Assembly: GCF_018343515.1 (NCBI RefSeq)
Contig: NZ_JAGYPD010000004.1
Span: forward strand, 62,001 to 126,000
From: Bacillus sp. FJAT-50079
Lineage (GTDB): Bacteria > Bacillota > Bacilli > Bacillales > Bacillaceae_C
Reading direction: 5' to 3'
Length of the DNA stretch: 64,000 nucleotides
Positions 17,153 to 24,972 of the stretch are shown here, piece by piece. The position numbers and the translations under genes were made by a program. The stretch's first letter is position 1, and the number at the start of each line of letters is the position of its first letter. The notes beneath the pieces are model-generated. The model saw only the letters and a program-made list of their open reading frames with translations. It ran no database searches and was not told where the DNA came from.

Positions 17153-18604
17153 TTGCGGGTTTTATCATTAAAAGAACAATGGATCGGCAATATTAGAGGA
17201 GATATCCTTTCAGGGATTGTTGTGGCTCTTGCATTGATTCCTGAGTCGATCGCCTTTGCTTTTATTGTTGGTGTTGATCCAATGGTTGGGTTGTATGCTT
17301 CTTTTTGTATTGCGGTGATGATTGCACTTGTCGGTGGCAGACCTGGGATGATATCAGCAGCAACAGGAGCGATGGCGCTTGTGTTGGTGAGCCTTGTTGC
17401 AGATCATGGCATTCAGTATATGTTCGCAGCAACGATTTTAACGGGGATCCTGCAAGTGGTTATTGGATTATGTAAATTAACCCGTTTTATGAAGTATATT
17501 CCACGCTCTGTCATGATGGGGTTTGTGAATGCATTAGCTATTCTTATTTTTATTGCCCAATTGCGGCATTTCGTTGGGGAAACATGGGTGATGTACGCAA
17601 TGGTAGTGGGGGCATTAGTTATTATTTATCTATTCCCACGAGTAACGAAAATTGTTCCATCTTCACTCATAGCGATTATCGTTATTACAATTATTGCTGT
17701 TTTAACAAAAAGTGATGTGAAAACGGTTGGTGATATTGGGAACTTACCATCTACATTACCATCATTTTTCATACCCGACGTTCCATTGAATCTCGAGACG
17801 CTGAAAATTATTTTTCCATATGCGATTTCACTTGCGATTGTTGGGTTGCTTGAGTCATTATTAACGGCATCTGTTGTTGATGATATGACAAGTACAGAAA
17901 GTAATAAAAATATGGAAGCACGCGGACAAGGGCTGGCAAATATCGTATCGGGATTATTTGGCGGAATGGCTGGCTGCGGAATGATTGGTCAATCTGTTAT
18001 CAATATTAAATCTGGTGGTAGAGGTAGATTATCTACATTTGTTGCAGGGGCCTTTCTCATGGTATTGATTATTGTATTAAAGGATGTTGTTTTCCGGATT
18101 CCAATGGCAGCACTTGTTGGTGTGATGTTGATGGTATGTGTAAGTACGTTTGATTGGTCGACATTCAGAGTGTTGCGGAAAGCGCCGCTAACCGATTCAA
18201 TTGTCATGATTGTTACAGTTATTACCGTACTTTCAACAAACGATTTGTCAAAAGGTGTTTTAGCTGGTGTTCTTTTAAGTGCGGTCTTCTTTGTTGCAAA
18301 AATATCAAAATTAAGAGTGACGACGAATGTAATCGGAAAAAAACGGGTATATGAAGTAAAAGGGCAAGTATTTTTTGCATCGGTTGATGCGCTCGTTGCG
18401 GCAGTTAATGTAAACAGTGAGGAAAAGGAAGTAGAAATTAATTTTAGTCAAGCACATGTATGGGATGATTCAGGTGTTGCGGCTATTGATAAAATCATCC
18501 TTAGATTACGAGAAAACGGGATCACGGCTACAATTTCTGGCTTAAATCAACCGAGCTCGAAACTGCTTAAACGATTGACTGTCCATAGTAATTTAGAAAA
18601 CTAG
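17153..18604 (+). CDS. SulP family anion transporter with STAS domain
   Basis: Secondary anion transporter of the SLC26/SulP family (sulfate, bicarbonate or related anions), 483 aa. The N-terminal two-thirds (about 20–390) hold 10–14 hydrophobic helices with the family segments GIVVALALIPESIAFAF and GMISAATGAMALV. A C-terminal STAS domain (about 400–483) has DDSGVAAIDKIILRL with the conserved D-S-x-G-like turn. It starts at TTG 17153 after a G-rich site. The UspA-type gene follows after 27 bp, a common pairing. The transported ion cannot be told from sequence. Confidence 0.9.
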   Translation: MRVLSLKEQWIGNIRGDILSGIVVALALIPESIAFAFIVGVDPMVGLYASFCIAVMIALVGGRPGMISAATGAMALVLVSLVADHGIQYMFAATILTGILQVVIGLCKLTRFMKYIPRSVMMGFVNALAILIFIAQLRHFVGETWVMYAMVVGALVIIYLFPRVTKIVPSSLIAIIVITIIAVLTKSDVKTVGDIGNLPSTLPSFFIPDVPLNLETLKIIFPYAISLAIVGLLESLLTASVVDDMTSTESNKNMEARGQGLANIVSGLFGGMAGCGMIGQSVINIKSGGRGRLSTFVAGAFLMVLIIVLKDVVFRIPMAALVGVMLMVCVSTFDWSTFRVLRKAPLTDSIVMIVTVITVLSTNDLSKGVLAGVLLSAVFFVAKISKLRVTTNVIGKKRVYEVKGQVFFASVDALVAAVNVNSEEKEVEINFSQAHVWDDSGVAAIDKIILRLRENGITATISGLNQPSSKLLKRLTVHSNLEN

Positions 18605-18631
18605 TATACTGGCGGAAAGGCGGGGAATGGA

Positions 18632-19048
18632 ATGTATGAGAGGTTATTATTAGCCGCTGACGGATCGGAAAACTCGGTACGTGCAGCGGAAGAAGCAGCA
18701 AAACTTGCGCAATTATCGCAAGCAACGGTAGAGATTGTTTATGTGATCGATTATTCGAGGGTTAAATCGGAAGTTCTTCAAAGCCGGAGCGCAGAAGAAC
18801 TTGAATTAGAACGATATAAAAAGCTGCAGCCTGTTGAAGAGGTGTTTAAACAGGCAAAAATCACTCATACATTGACGATGCTTCATGGTGAACCAGGTCC
18901 AACTATTGTCGAATATGCGAATAAACAATCATGTAGTATGGTGATTATCGGTAGCCGCGGTTTAAATACGCTTCAAGAGATGGTACTTGGAAGTGTAAGT
19001 CATAAGGTGGCAAAGCGGGTAAAATGCCCGGTGTTAATTGTTAAATAA
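18632..19048 (+). CDS. Universal stress protein (UspA family)
   Basis: 138-aa ATP-binding-type Usp protein in the cytosol. It begins MYERLLLAADGSENS, with the conserved Asp that contacts adenine. The C-terminal nucleotide motif is visible as GSRGLNTLQEMVLGSVSHKV, matching the G-2x-G-9x-G-S/T pattern of ATP-binding members. It is encoded 27 bp after the SulP gene and shares its terminator, so the two probably form one operon; a regulatory role for the transporter is an inference from this arrangement. Confidence 0.92.
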   Translation: MYERLLLAADGSENSVRAAEEAAKLAQLSQATVEIVYVIDYSRVKSEVLQSRSAEELELERYKKLQPVEEVFKQAKITHTLTMLHGEPGPTIVEYANKQSCSMVIIGSRGLNTLQEMVLGSVSHKVAKRVKCPVLIVK

Positions 19049-19064
19049 TGATGCGCCTATGTTT

Positions 19065-19101
19065 GCCGACTTTCTCTTAAGATGGGAAAGTTGGCTTTTT
19101 T
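19065..19101 (+). terminator. Terminator of SulP–uspA operon
   Basis: GCCGACTTTCTC pairs with GGGAAAGTTGGC, followed by six Ts. Confidence 0.85.
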
Positions 19102-19147
19102 ATTATCTAGGAAATGATAAAATACTTGCTTATAGACAATTTCAACT

Positions 19148-19377
19148 GGAGCAATCTACGTCTAGCTCCAGTCGCCCAGCGACTAGCAAACTTCACTCTT
19201 TTTCCTACGATAAGTCAACATCGGCTCTATCGAAGCCGTGTTTAGGCCTGCACGATGCAGGTTACAACGGCGTTGCCACAGGACGTGGCAGTTTTAGCCG
19301 TTGATCTCATAGAATCTCGTCAGAATCGCGAAAGGAAGTACGTCGCTAAACGGGCGCTTGCGCTTTTGTTCTGGAAA
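19148..19377 (+). repeat. Dispersed intergenic repeat, long copy
   Basis: Begins GGAGCAATCTACGTCTAGC and ends near GGGCGCTTGCGCTTTTGTTC. Inside are several dyads, among them CCTGCACGATGCAGG and CGTTGCCACAGGACGTGGCA. Its first ~95 bp recur at 36997–37085 and its central hairpin recurs at 10194–10220. Mosaic repeats with these phrases are familiar from Bacillaceae genomes. An overlapping open frame (19038–19304) is not regarded as a gene. Confidence 0.8.
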
Positions 19378-19501
19378 AAGTTAATTATGAAGTTTTTCGT
19401 ACAAAGTCACGGCAACTATTTATCTTTAATGTAGAGAAGTGTTATATTGTAAGTATTGTATATGATTCTTTCGAACTGTTTTTCATAGGAGTGGATTGTT
19501 T

Positions 19502-20422
19502 TTGACAAATGTGAAAATGCCTTCTCCGGCGGAGGTAGGTTTTATGGATGAAAAAAAGTCCTCTACATTTTTAGCCGATGTAAAATCACTTTTTAAATTA
19601 ATTGTATTAATCGTTAATGTATTGCCTGTTCTTACAGGGTTTTGGTTAGCCATTTATTTTACAAATGCTTCATTCTTCGCAAATTGGAATGTATTTGTAC
19701 TAACGATGCTTGGAAGTACGTTGGTGATGGCGGGAGCGCTTGTCCTAAATAATTGGTATGATGTCGATATTGATTCCGTCATGGAACGAACGAAAAATCG
19801 TCCAACGGTTACAGGGAACTTTTCCTTACGCTCCGTTCTTATCCTCGGAATCGCACTAAGCGCTGTTGGCTTCATTTTCATGTTGTTTACGACGTTTGAG
19901 GCAACGATCTATGCTTTTATAGGCTGGGTTGTTTATGTTTTCCCATATACGATGTGGTCGAAACGGAAATATACGATCAATACGGTCATTGGTAGTGTTT
20001 CTGGAGCAGTCACTCCATTAATTGGTTGGGCCGCGATTGATTCGAGTTTTCATATCGTGCCAATGATGCTAGCTTTGATTATCTTTATTTGGCAAATGCC
20101 GCATACCTATGCGATTGCAATAAGAAAGCATGATGATTATAAAAGAGCTGGCGTTGCGATGCTTCCGGTCGTTCGCGGCTTTACCGTGGCGAAATGGCAT
20201 AATGTCGTCTATATTGTCTGCTTATTGCCCATTCCATTTTTTCTAAAGTCGCTTGGTACGTTTTTTATTGGCTTCGCTACATTTTTAACTCTCGTTTGGC
20301 TCGTTATTAGCATTCGTGGCTTTTTTGTTAAAGATAACATCAAATGGGCGTACGTGATGTTTCTTTATTCAGTTAATTATTTAGCGATTTTATTTATTAC
20401 GATGATTATTGTTACAATGTGA
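19502..20422 (+). CDS. ctaB: Protoheme IX farnesyltransferase (heme O synthase)
   Basis: Membrane prenyltransferase that farnesylates heme B to heme O, the first step to heme A for cytochrome oxidases. The product is about 306 aa with nine hydrophobic helices. The UbiA signature is visible as NNWYDVDIDSVMERT (near residues 83–97, Asp-rich allylic diphosphate site), with RKYTINTVIGSVSGAVTPL near 160 and a second Asp region KHDDYKRAGVAMLP near 215. TTG 19502 is preferred, 10 bp after AGGAG; TTG 19496 is only 4 bp from it. It is not adjacent to oxidase structural genes. ctaG, also oxidase-related, is 34 kb away. Confidence 0.93.
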   Translation: MTNVKMPSPAEVGFMDEKKSSTFLADVKSLFKLIVLIVNVLPVLTGFWLAIYFTNASFFANWNVFVLTMLGSTLVMAGALVLNNWYDVDIDSVMERTKNRPTVTGNFSLRSVLILGIALSAVGFIFMLFTTFEATIYAFIGWVVYVFPYTMWSKRKYTINTVIGSVSGAVTPLIGWAAIDSSFHIVPMMLALIIFIWQMPHTYAIAIRKHDDYKRAGVAMLPVVRGFTVAKWHNVVYIVCLLPIPFFLKSLGTFFIGFATFLTLVWLVISIRGFFVKDNIKWAYVMFLYSVNYLAILFITMIIVTM

Positions 20423-20432
20423 ATATAAAAAG

Positions 20433-20459
20433 GCTGTCCACATTCGGACAGCTTTTTTT
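20433..20459 (+). terminator. Terminator of ctaB
   Basis: GCTGTCC–ACATTC–GGACAGC then seven Ts. Confidence 0.92.
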
Positions 20460-20486
20460 ATAGAGAAACTATGAGAAAATTTGCGT

Positions 20487-20730
20487 TTACTTAAGCGCAA
20501 TGAACAATGATTTGATGATGCCGAGGTGAATGGCCTAAATTGCAATGAGGATTCGACTAGCGGATATCGGAAGTCGTATTTTCCATTTGACCTCCAAAAA
20601 AGCTAATAATTCAATCTTTCTAATTTTTGATGTTTCGATAATATATGAAGCAAATGGCACTTGTTTGTTCCATTCATCACGATGCATTCTATCTAAGAAA
20701 AGGTTTTTCTATTCCGATTTAGCGATTGTG
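20487..20730 (-). pseudogene. Decayed DinB-family gene fragment
   Basis: Read on the reverse strand, this stretch aligns with the 3' part of the intact DinB gene at 22474–22938. AGCGCAATGA–CAATGATTTGATGATGCC–GAGGTGAAT is nearly unchanged between 20494 and 20530 and its counterpart at about 22488–22525, and GCGGATATCG and CTAAGAAAAGGT–TTTC–ATTC recur further on. Several indels and substitutions break the frame, and the N-terminal third is absent. It is a degenerate paralogue or a remnant of a local duplication, now lying in the ctaB–VWA gap. Confidence 0.8.
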
Positions 20731-20731
20731 T

Positions 20732-20760
20732 AAAAAAGAGATTCCTATATTAGGAATCTC
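20732..20760 (-). terminator. Terminator of the VWA lipoprotein gene
   Basis: On the reverse strand GAGATTCC–TAATATA–GGAATCTC followed by six Ts; the stem overlaps the stop codon at 20750–20752. Confidence 0.88.
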
Positions 20761-22189
20761 CCGGCACATTTTGATTAAACTTTTCTTCGATTAATTGAAG
20801 AGCTTCTCCAATCTTCATTTCATTAAGATCTTTTAATTCTCTTTTTAAAAGTATATATTCTTCTTCAATCCAATTATGGTATTCAGAATTTCTTTTTCTT
20901 AAGTAGTCATGGCTTTCACGGGACATTAATTTTCGTTGTTGGTATAAATATTGTAAAGCAGTTCCAATTTGACTGCCTTCATCCACTCTTTTTTTGTATT
21001 CCTTTGATTCATAGACAAAAATATCAAGATCGTTTTTAATCCTATCATGACTTATCCCTTGTTCTTTTTGTTTTTTCCACTTTTCCCAGCTTTTTGCAAT
21101 TTCCTTCATTTGATCTAACTCGTTTTGCAGACTCTCTGCATTTTGCACGTCTTCATATGTTCCCTCTGTTACTTTTGCTACTTCTTTTAATTGTGTTTGT
21201 CCTTCGTTGTCGACATTAAAGCCGATCACGTTAACAATAGGTGTAATATCGGATTCGTACAGCTGTTTTGCAGCGGCAACAGGATCATCATCACAAGTAG
21301 AAACTCCATCACTGACTAAATAAACAATATTCGTATTATGGTCTCCTTGGAATTCTGCTAAATCTTTTTGAGCTTCGTTGATCGCCAATTGAATCGGCGT
21401 CCATCCCGCTGGCTGCGCTTTTTCTAGAGAAGTTTGAAAGCCAGCCTTGTCATATTTTCCTATTGGGTAGATAAGATCACTGCTTGCGCATGATCGTGCT
21501 TTATCAGAATCACTGCCTGTACCTTCATGTCCATAAATTCGAAGTCCAACATTGGCTTCAGCAGGCAGGCCTTCCACGAAATTAGTGATTGCTTTTTTCG
21601 CTGCTGCCATTTGCGTTTCTCCGCCAAGATCTTGTCGCATGCTTCCAGAAGCATCTAGCAGTACAAGTACATTTAAATTTTCTTTAAATTGCATCCGTGG
21701 ATCTTCAATATCAGGATTGCCGATCGCCTGGAAGCGCAATTTGGCAAGGAGCTCCTCAGGACCAATAAAATCATGCTGAAAAACCGCCAATATTTCATTA
21801 TAATAATGATTAAGCTGTGCCTCTGTGGGTTCACCAGAAATATCGGGCAGGTGTGCTGTTAATTCATCCAGCATTGGATGGTCTTCTTCATGAATGCCAA
21901 ATAACTGCGGACCTGTATAACCGGAAGGCAAAGCAGCTAATTCAGCCAATGTTTGCGGAAGTGGGGCAGGCTCAATGTCTTCAGCTATCGTTTGTTTTTC
22001 AGTCTCGTTCTTGGCTTTATTTTTACTCTCACCTTCAACTTCAGATACTTTTTCTTCTTCAGATGTTTTTACCTTATCTAGGGCAATGGGCTCATTTGAG
22101 ACTGAATTTTTTTCAACCTCTGTTTTATCACCACAGGCAGTGAGGATGAAAACGAAAACAGTCCATAGGAAAAAGTGTTTTAATTTCAT
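20750..22189 (-). CDS. Von Willebrand factor A domain lipoprotein
   Basis: 479-aa surface lipoprotein. The signal FLWTVFVFILTAC has a lipobox with Cys near residue 19. A low-complexity Glu/Lys/Ser linker follows to about residue 75. A VWA domain spans about 170–370 with a complete MIDAS set: DASGS (near 180), the Thr of GWTPI (near 257) and the Asp of VSDGVSTC (near 295). A charged, coiled-coil-prone tail makes up the last ~110 residues. It starts at ATG 22189 with AAGGAGA upstream. Metal-dependent binding of a partner protein outside the cell is expected. Monocistronic; function unknown. B. subtilis YabS/YwmD-type VWA proteins are only loosely comparable. Confidence 0.88.
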   Translation of the reverse strand: MKLKHFFLWTVFVFILTACGDKTEVEKNSVSNEPIALDKVKTSEEEKVSEVEGESKNKAKNETEKQTIAEDIEPAPLPQTLAELAALPSGYTGPQLFGIHEEDHPMLDELTAHLPDISGEPTEAQLNHYYNEILAVFQHDFIGPEELLAKLRFQAIGNPDIEDPRMQFKENLNVLVLLDASGSMRQDLGGETQMAAAKKAITNFVEGLPAEANVGLRIYGHEGTGSDSDKARSCASSDLIYPIGKYDKAGFQTSLEKAQPAGWTPIQLAINEAQKDLAEFQGDHNTNIVYLVSDGVSTCDDDPVAAAKQLYESDITPIVNVIGFNVDNEGQTQLKEVAKVTEGTYEDVQNAESLQNELDQMKEIAKSWEKWKKQKEQGISHDRIKNDLDIFVYESKEYKKRVDEGSQIGTALQYLYQQRKLMSRESHDYLRKRNSEYHNWIEEEYILLKRELKDLNEMKIGEALQLIEEKFNQNVPGDS

Positions 22190-22394
22190 AATGTCTCCTT
22201 ATCTCAGTAAAATAGAAAGTATTATAAAAGATTGTAGCACTATTTAAACTCGATTAAAGATTTTCATACATAAATAGGAAAAAAGGATGGGGGAAATACA
22301 AGTATAAAACGGAATAGTGGTCAAAAGGGGCTATTTTTAGACTGGAGAATAATGTTGTTTTAAATGATAGCGCTACACATTTGAAATTTTGCCA

Positions 22395-22437
22395 AAACAA
22401 GGATAATCCCCTTCCTGTTAGGGGATTATCCTTGTTT
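22395..22437. terminator. Perfect 18-bp inverted repeat after dinB
   Basis: AAACAAGGATAATCCCCT (22395–22412), 7-nt loop, perfectly complementary arm 22420–22437. It lies just past the 3' end of the reverse-strand DinB gene. There is no long T-run, only TTT within the stem on each strand, so it is a strong hairpin that may terminate in both directions or protect the 3' end. Confidence 0.75.
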
Positions 22438-22473
22438 ATATAAATCATCATTAAGGTAAAACTATAAGTAAAT

Positions 22474-22938
22474 TTACTTTTCTTTGAGCGCAATGATCAA
22501 TGATTTGATGATGCCGAGGTGAATACCTTCATGCCAAGTGACAAATTGAAGTGAGGATTCAACCGTATCTAACATAAGTGAGCGGATATCGAGGACTTCA
22601 GAGGCCGCATTATTCATTTTACTTTCAAAAAAGGTGAAAATCCGATCTTCCTGCTTTTTCAATGCTTCAATAATTTCTGAAGTAGATGGTGCTTGATCGT
22701 TCCAATCGTCCGGGTGTGTACCATCCAAGAAAAGGTCTTTCCATTCTGGATGAGTGATTTTATACTTATGATCGGCTTTATTTAGAAATTCTTCAGCAGT
22801 AAAATATACATGGCCTGCATTCCAGCGGACGGTGTTCGGATATCCGGAAGGTTGCACGTCCCATTCTTTCTCATCAATCTTTGATAATGCGATCAAGGTA
22901 GAAGTACGTGAATACTTAAAAAGCTTTAACGCCTCCAT
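22474..22938 (-). CDS. DinB family protein
   Basis: 154-aa four-helix-bundle protein of the DinB/YfiT-like superfamily, whose members bind a divalent metal through three His residues and often act as thiol (bacillithiol) transferases. Candidate ligands are the His in RWNAGHVYFTAEEFL (near residue 43) and a pair in TWHEGIHLGII near residue 138, the arrangement typical of the family. The start is ATG 22938 preceded by AGGGAG. A degenerate partial copy lies 2 kb away at 20487–20730. Substrate unknown. Confidence 0.85.
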   Translation of the reverse strand: MEALKLFKYSRTSTLIALSKIDEKEWDVQPSGYPNTVRWNAGHVYFTAEEFLNKADHKYKITHPEWKDLFLDGTHPDDWNDQAPSTSEIIEALKKQEDRIFTFFESKMNNAASEVLDIRSLMLDTVESSLQFVTWHEGIHLGIIKSLIIALKEK

Positions 22939-23024
22939 TGATACAACTCCCTTTCTCTTAATAATAATTATTATACAATATTAGGTCGAATCAATCATTT
23001 AATACGATTTATGTGAGGGATTAT

Positions 23025-23444
23025 ATGAAAAAGATAGTGTTAATTATAAGTATTTTTCTCTATGCAGTCACACCTACTTCAATCATGGCAAAAGAATACG
23101 GAATAAACTGTCCAAAAGCCGAAGAAATAATGAAAACGAGTAGCCAAGAAAAAGAGGATTTACTCCGAGCATTACAAACGATCATTCCAGAAATGTATGA
23201 CGACCGTACTGAATATAAAGAGTGGAGAGTTGAGGTGTTAAGCCCGATGGTAGACCTAAGTGGATACGAAAAAATTTACCGAGATATGGCTGTTCACTTT
23301 TGCGGGGAAAACGTGGCAAATCATTCGTGGTTTGTCAGAATCAGATTCCCGCACCTTCTTCCTGCACAAAGTGCTTCATTAGGTGAATTATTTATCTTGA
23401 AAAATAACCAAGGACAATGGTTTCCTTGGTTTCGGTATCACTAA
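23025..23444 (+). CDS. Secreted hypothetical protein
   Basis: About 139 aa, with a classical signal peptide (KKIVLIISIFLYAVTP, cleavage probably after SIMA). The mature domain of ~115 residues has two Cys and ends in a WFPWFRYH aromatic cluster. ATG 23025 is chosen over GTG 23013, since GAGGGA lies between them. No family recognised. It stands alone, divergent from the DinB gene. Likely exported because of the signal peptide; role unknown. Confidence 0.7.
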   Translation: MKKIVLIISIFLYAVTPTSIMAKEYGINCPKAEEIMKTSSQEKEDLLRALQTIIPEMYDDRTEYKEWRVEVLSPMVDLSGYEKIYRDMAVHFCGENVANHSWFVRIRFPHLLPAQSASLGELFILKNNQGQWFPWFRYH

Positions 23445-24095
23445 AAATATGAAATGCCAAATTCATCAGCATTAAGTTAAAATAATCCTTCCTTCACATG
23501 TGAGATGTAGCTGTATGAATATCCTCATGCTGATAAATAAAGAACAATGGAAAATAGCAGCGATCCAGCTGATTGACCAAGTAAATCAACGATAAGCTAG
23601 CCTTAGCAATACTTCCTCCTCCACAGTTCGGCACTAGAATGACTGAGTAATGATAAATACATACGACTTTAGTGGAGGATCCCTTTCACAGTCCTTTGAT
23701 GCAATGATTGGCTGATTCGAACTCTGATGAAAATTACAATAAGGATGATCTGCAGAGGATACGGCCAGAAAGAATTGTTAAAAGCGGGAATGGAAAAAAG
23801 AAACAGAAGGTGTAAAAATTGATTATTGTGAGCAATCCGAGTTGTTTGTCATAGTCAGGCATGAATAAAACAATAAGTGCCGGAATCATTGGCAATATGT
23901 ATGAAATCAAAGCTTGTTCGCGAATTTTTTTCAAACAGAGTCTTCTATTAACAGATTATTGATATATATTGTAACATTACTTTAGAGAGTAAAGTCCTAT
24001 CAAAGACTAAAAGAGAACAAGGTACTAGATGCGCCTTGTATAAATGAAACTTATTATTCGATTAGAACGTATCCGTAAGAGAAGGAGTGATTGTG
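23445..24095. other. Sparse intergenic region
   Basis: About 650 bp without a well-supported gene. It includes a possible reverse-strand 66-codon frame (23734–23934) and a short forward frame (ATG 23528, 22 codons, MLINKEQWKIAAIQL) that looks like decayed coding sequence. No terminator or repeat was recognised. Confidence 0.4.
23734..23934 (-). CDS. Possible small membrane protein
   Basis: 66-codon frame from TTG 23934. It encodes two hydrophobic segments, LISYILPMIPALIVLFM and TIINFYTFCFFFPFPLL, separated by a short charged turn, which is the plausible layout of a two-helix membrane protein. The ribosome-binding site is weak, so it may be a chance or decaying frame. Confidence 0.3.
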   Translation of the reverse strand: MKKIREQALISYILPMIPALIVLFMPDYDKQLGLLTIINFYTFCFFFPFPLLTILSGRILCRSSLL

Positions 24096-24254
24096 ATGGA
24101 TAGTAATAGTTATTTTGTTGGCTGGGGAACATTGGCGCTTATTAATGCTGGTTTGGCACAATCTAAAAACCGAAGCGGATTAAATTGGTTTTTACTCTCC
24201 CTGCTTTTTGGACCAATTGCAACGTTTTTGATTGTAGTTTTTGAAAAGAAATAG
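24096..24254 (+). CDS. Small two-helix membrane protein (52 aa)
   Basis: A 52-codon gene: ATG 24096, stop TAG 24252–24254, with GAAGGAG 8–10 bp upstream. The translation has two hydrophobic stretches, YFVGWGTLALINAGLA and WFLLSLLFGPIATFLIVVF, joined by a basic QSKNRSG turn. The strong RBS, clean composition and F-G-P-I-A-T motif argue that it is real. The same pattern occurs in many short uncharacterised membrane proteins of Firmicutes. It lies 52 bp ahead of the acetyltransferase gene and could be co-transcribed with it. Function unknown. Confidence 0.72.
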   Translation: MDSNSYFVGWGTLALINAGLAQSKNRSGLNWFLLSLLFGPIATFLIVVFEKK

Positions 24255-24306
24255 ATGGAAAAAAGAGTAATTACTCTAAATTTATATAATAGAAAGTAGT
24301 GACAAT

Positions 24307-24831
24307 ATGATCATTCGGACAGAAACACCCGCGGACTATAGTGCAGTTTTTCATATAAATTATCAGGCTTTTGATCAGCGGGAAGATGAATCTAAATTGA
24401 TTGAACGCATTCGAAAATCAAAAGGCTTTATACCTGAGCTTTCGATTGTAGCGGAAAAGGATGGTGAAATTGTAGGTAATATTGTATTAAGTAAAGCAAA
24501 AGTAAGTGGAGAGGGAAACGAGCATGATGTGCTTACATTAGCACCAATTGCTGTACAACCCGTATGGCAGCAAAAAGGGATTGGCCGTATGTTGGTGAAT
24601 GAAGGATTGAAAAGAGCAAAGGAATTAGGCTATGACTTAGTTTTTTTGATTGGACATCCAACGTATTATCCGAAGTTCGGCTTCAAGCAGGCCAAACAAT
24701 ATGGAGTAGATTTAAAACAATTCGATGTCCCGGAAGAGGTGTTTATGGTTTGTGAACTTCGGGCAGGGGAACTTAATCGCATTAAAGGAGAATTGCGGTA
24801 TCCTTCTGCTTTTTTTGAAGTTGATGAATAA
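24307..24831 (+). CDS. GNAT family N-acetyltransferase (YhbS-like)
   Basis: 174-aa acetyl-CoA-dependent acetyltransferase. The GNAT core has beta-strands around GNIVLSKAKV and the acetyl-CoA pyrophosphate loop QQKGIGRMLVNEGLKRAKE (near residues 93–111, Q-x-x-G-x-G/A pattern). The conserved LIGHPTYYPKFGFKQA segment near residue 120 is typical of the YhbS subgroup. It starts at ATG 24307 with a weak AAGTAGTG site. The acceptor substrate is unknown. Confidence 0.88.
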   Translation: MIIRTETPADYSAVFHINYQAFDQREDESKLIERIRKSKGFIPELSIVAEKDGEIVGNIVLSKAKVSGEGNEHDVLTLAPIAVQPVWQQKGIGRMLVNEGLKRAKELGYDLVFLIGHPTYYPKFGFKQAKQYGVDLKQFDVPEEVFMVCELRAGELNRIKGELRYPSAFFEVDE

Positions 24832-24972
24832 TGGATTTGTACATTGCGGGAATGTTTTCATCATCATATTGCAATATGTGCTTGTGACTATATTAATAAA
24901 ATAATATATGATTAGATGGAACCTAGGCTATGGAAACAGGAATGTAATCTATCAAAAAAGTAGGTGGTAAAA

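Noticed and set aside
19038-19304. Forward open frame of 88 codons
   Set aside because: It overlaps the uspA end and lies in the terminator and dispersed repeat; no RBS or family pattern.
20545-20733. Forward open frame of 62 codons
   Set aside because: It is antisense to the decayed dinB copy, which explains the sequence.
22254-22493. Reverse open frame of 79 codons
   Set aside because: It spans the perfect 18-bp hairpin and the 3' end of dinB; no RBS or plausible product.
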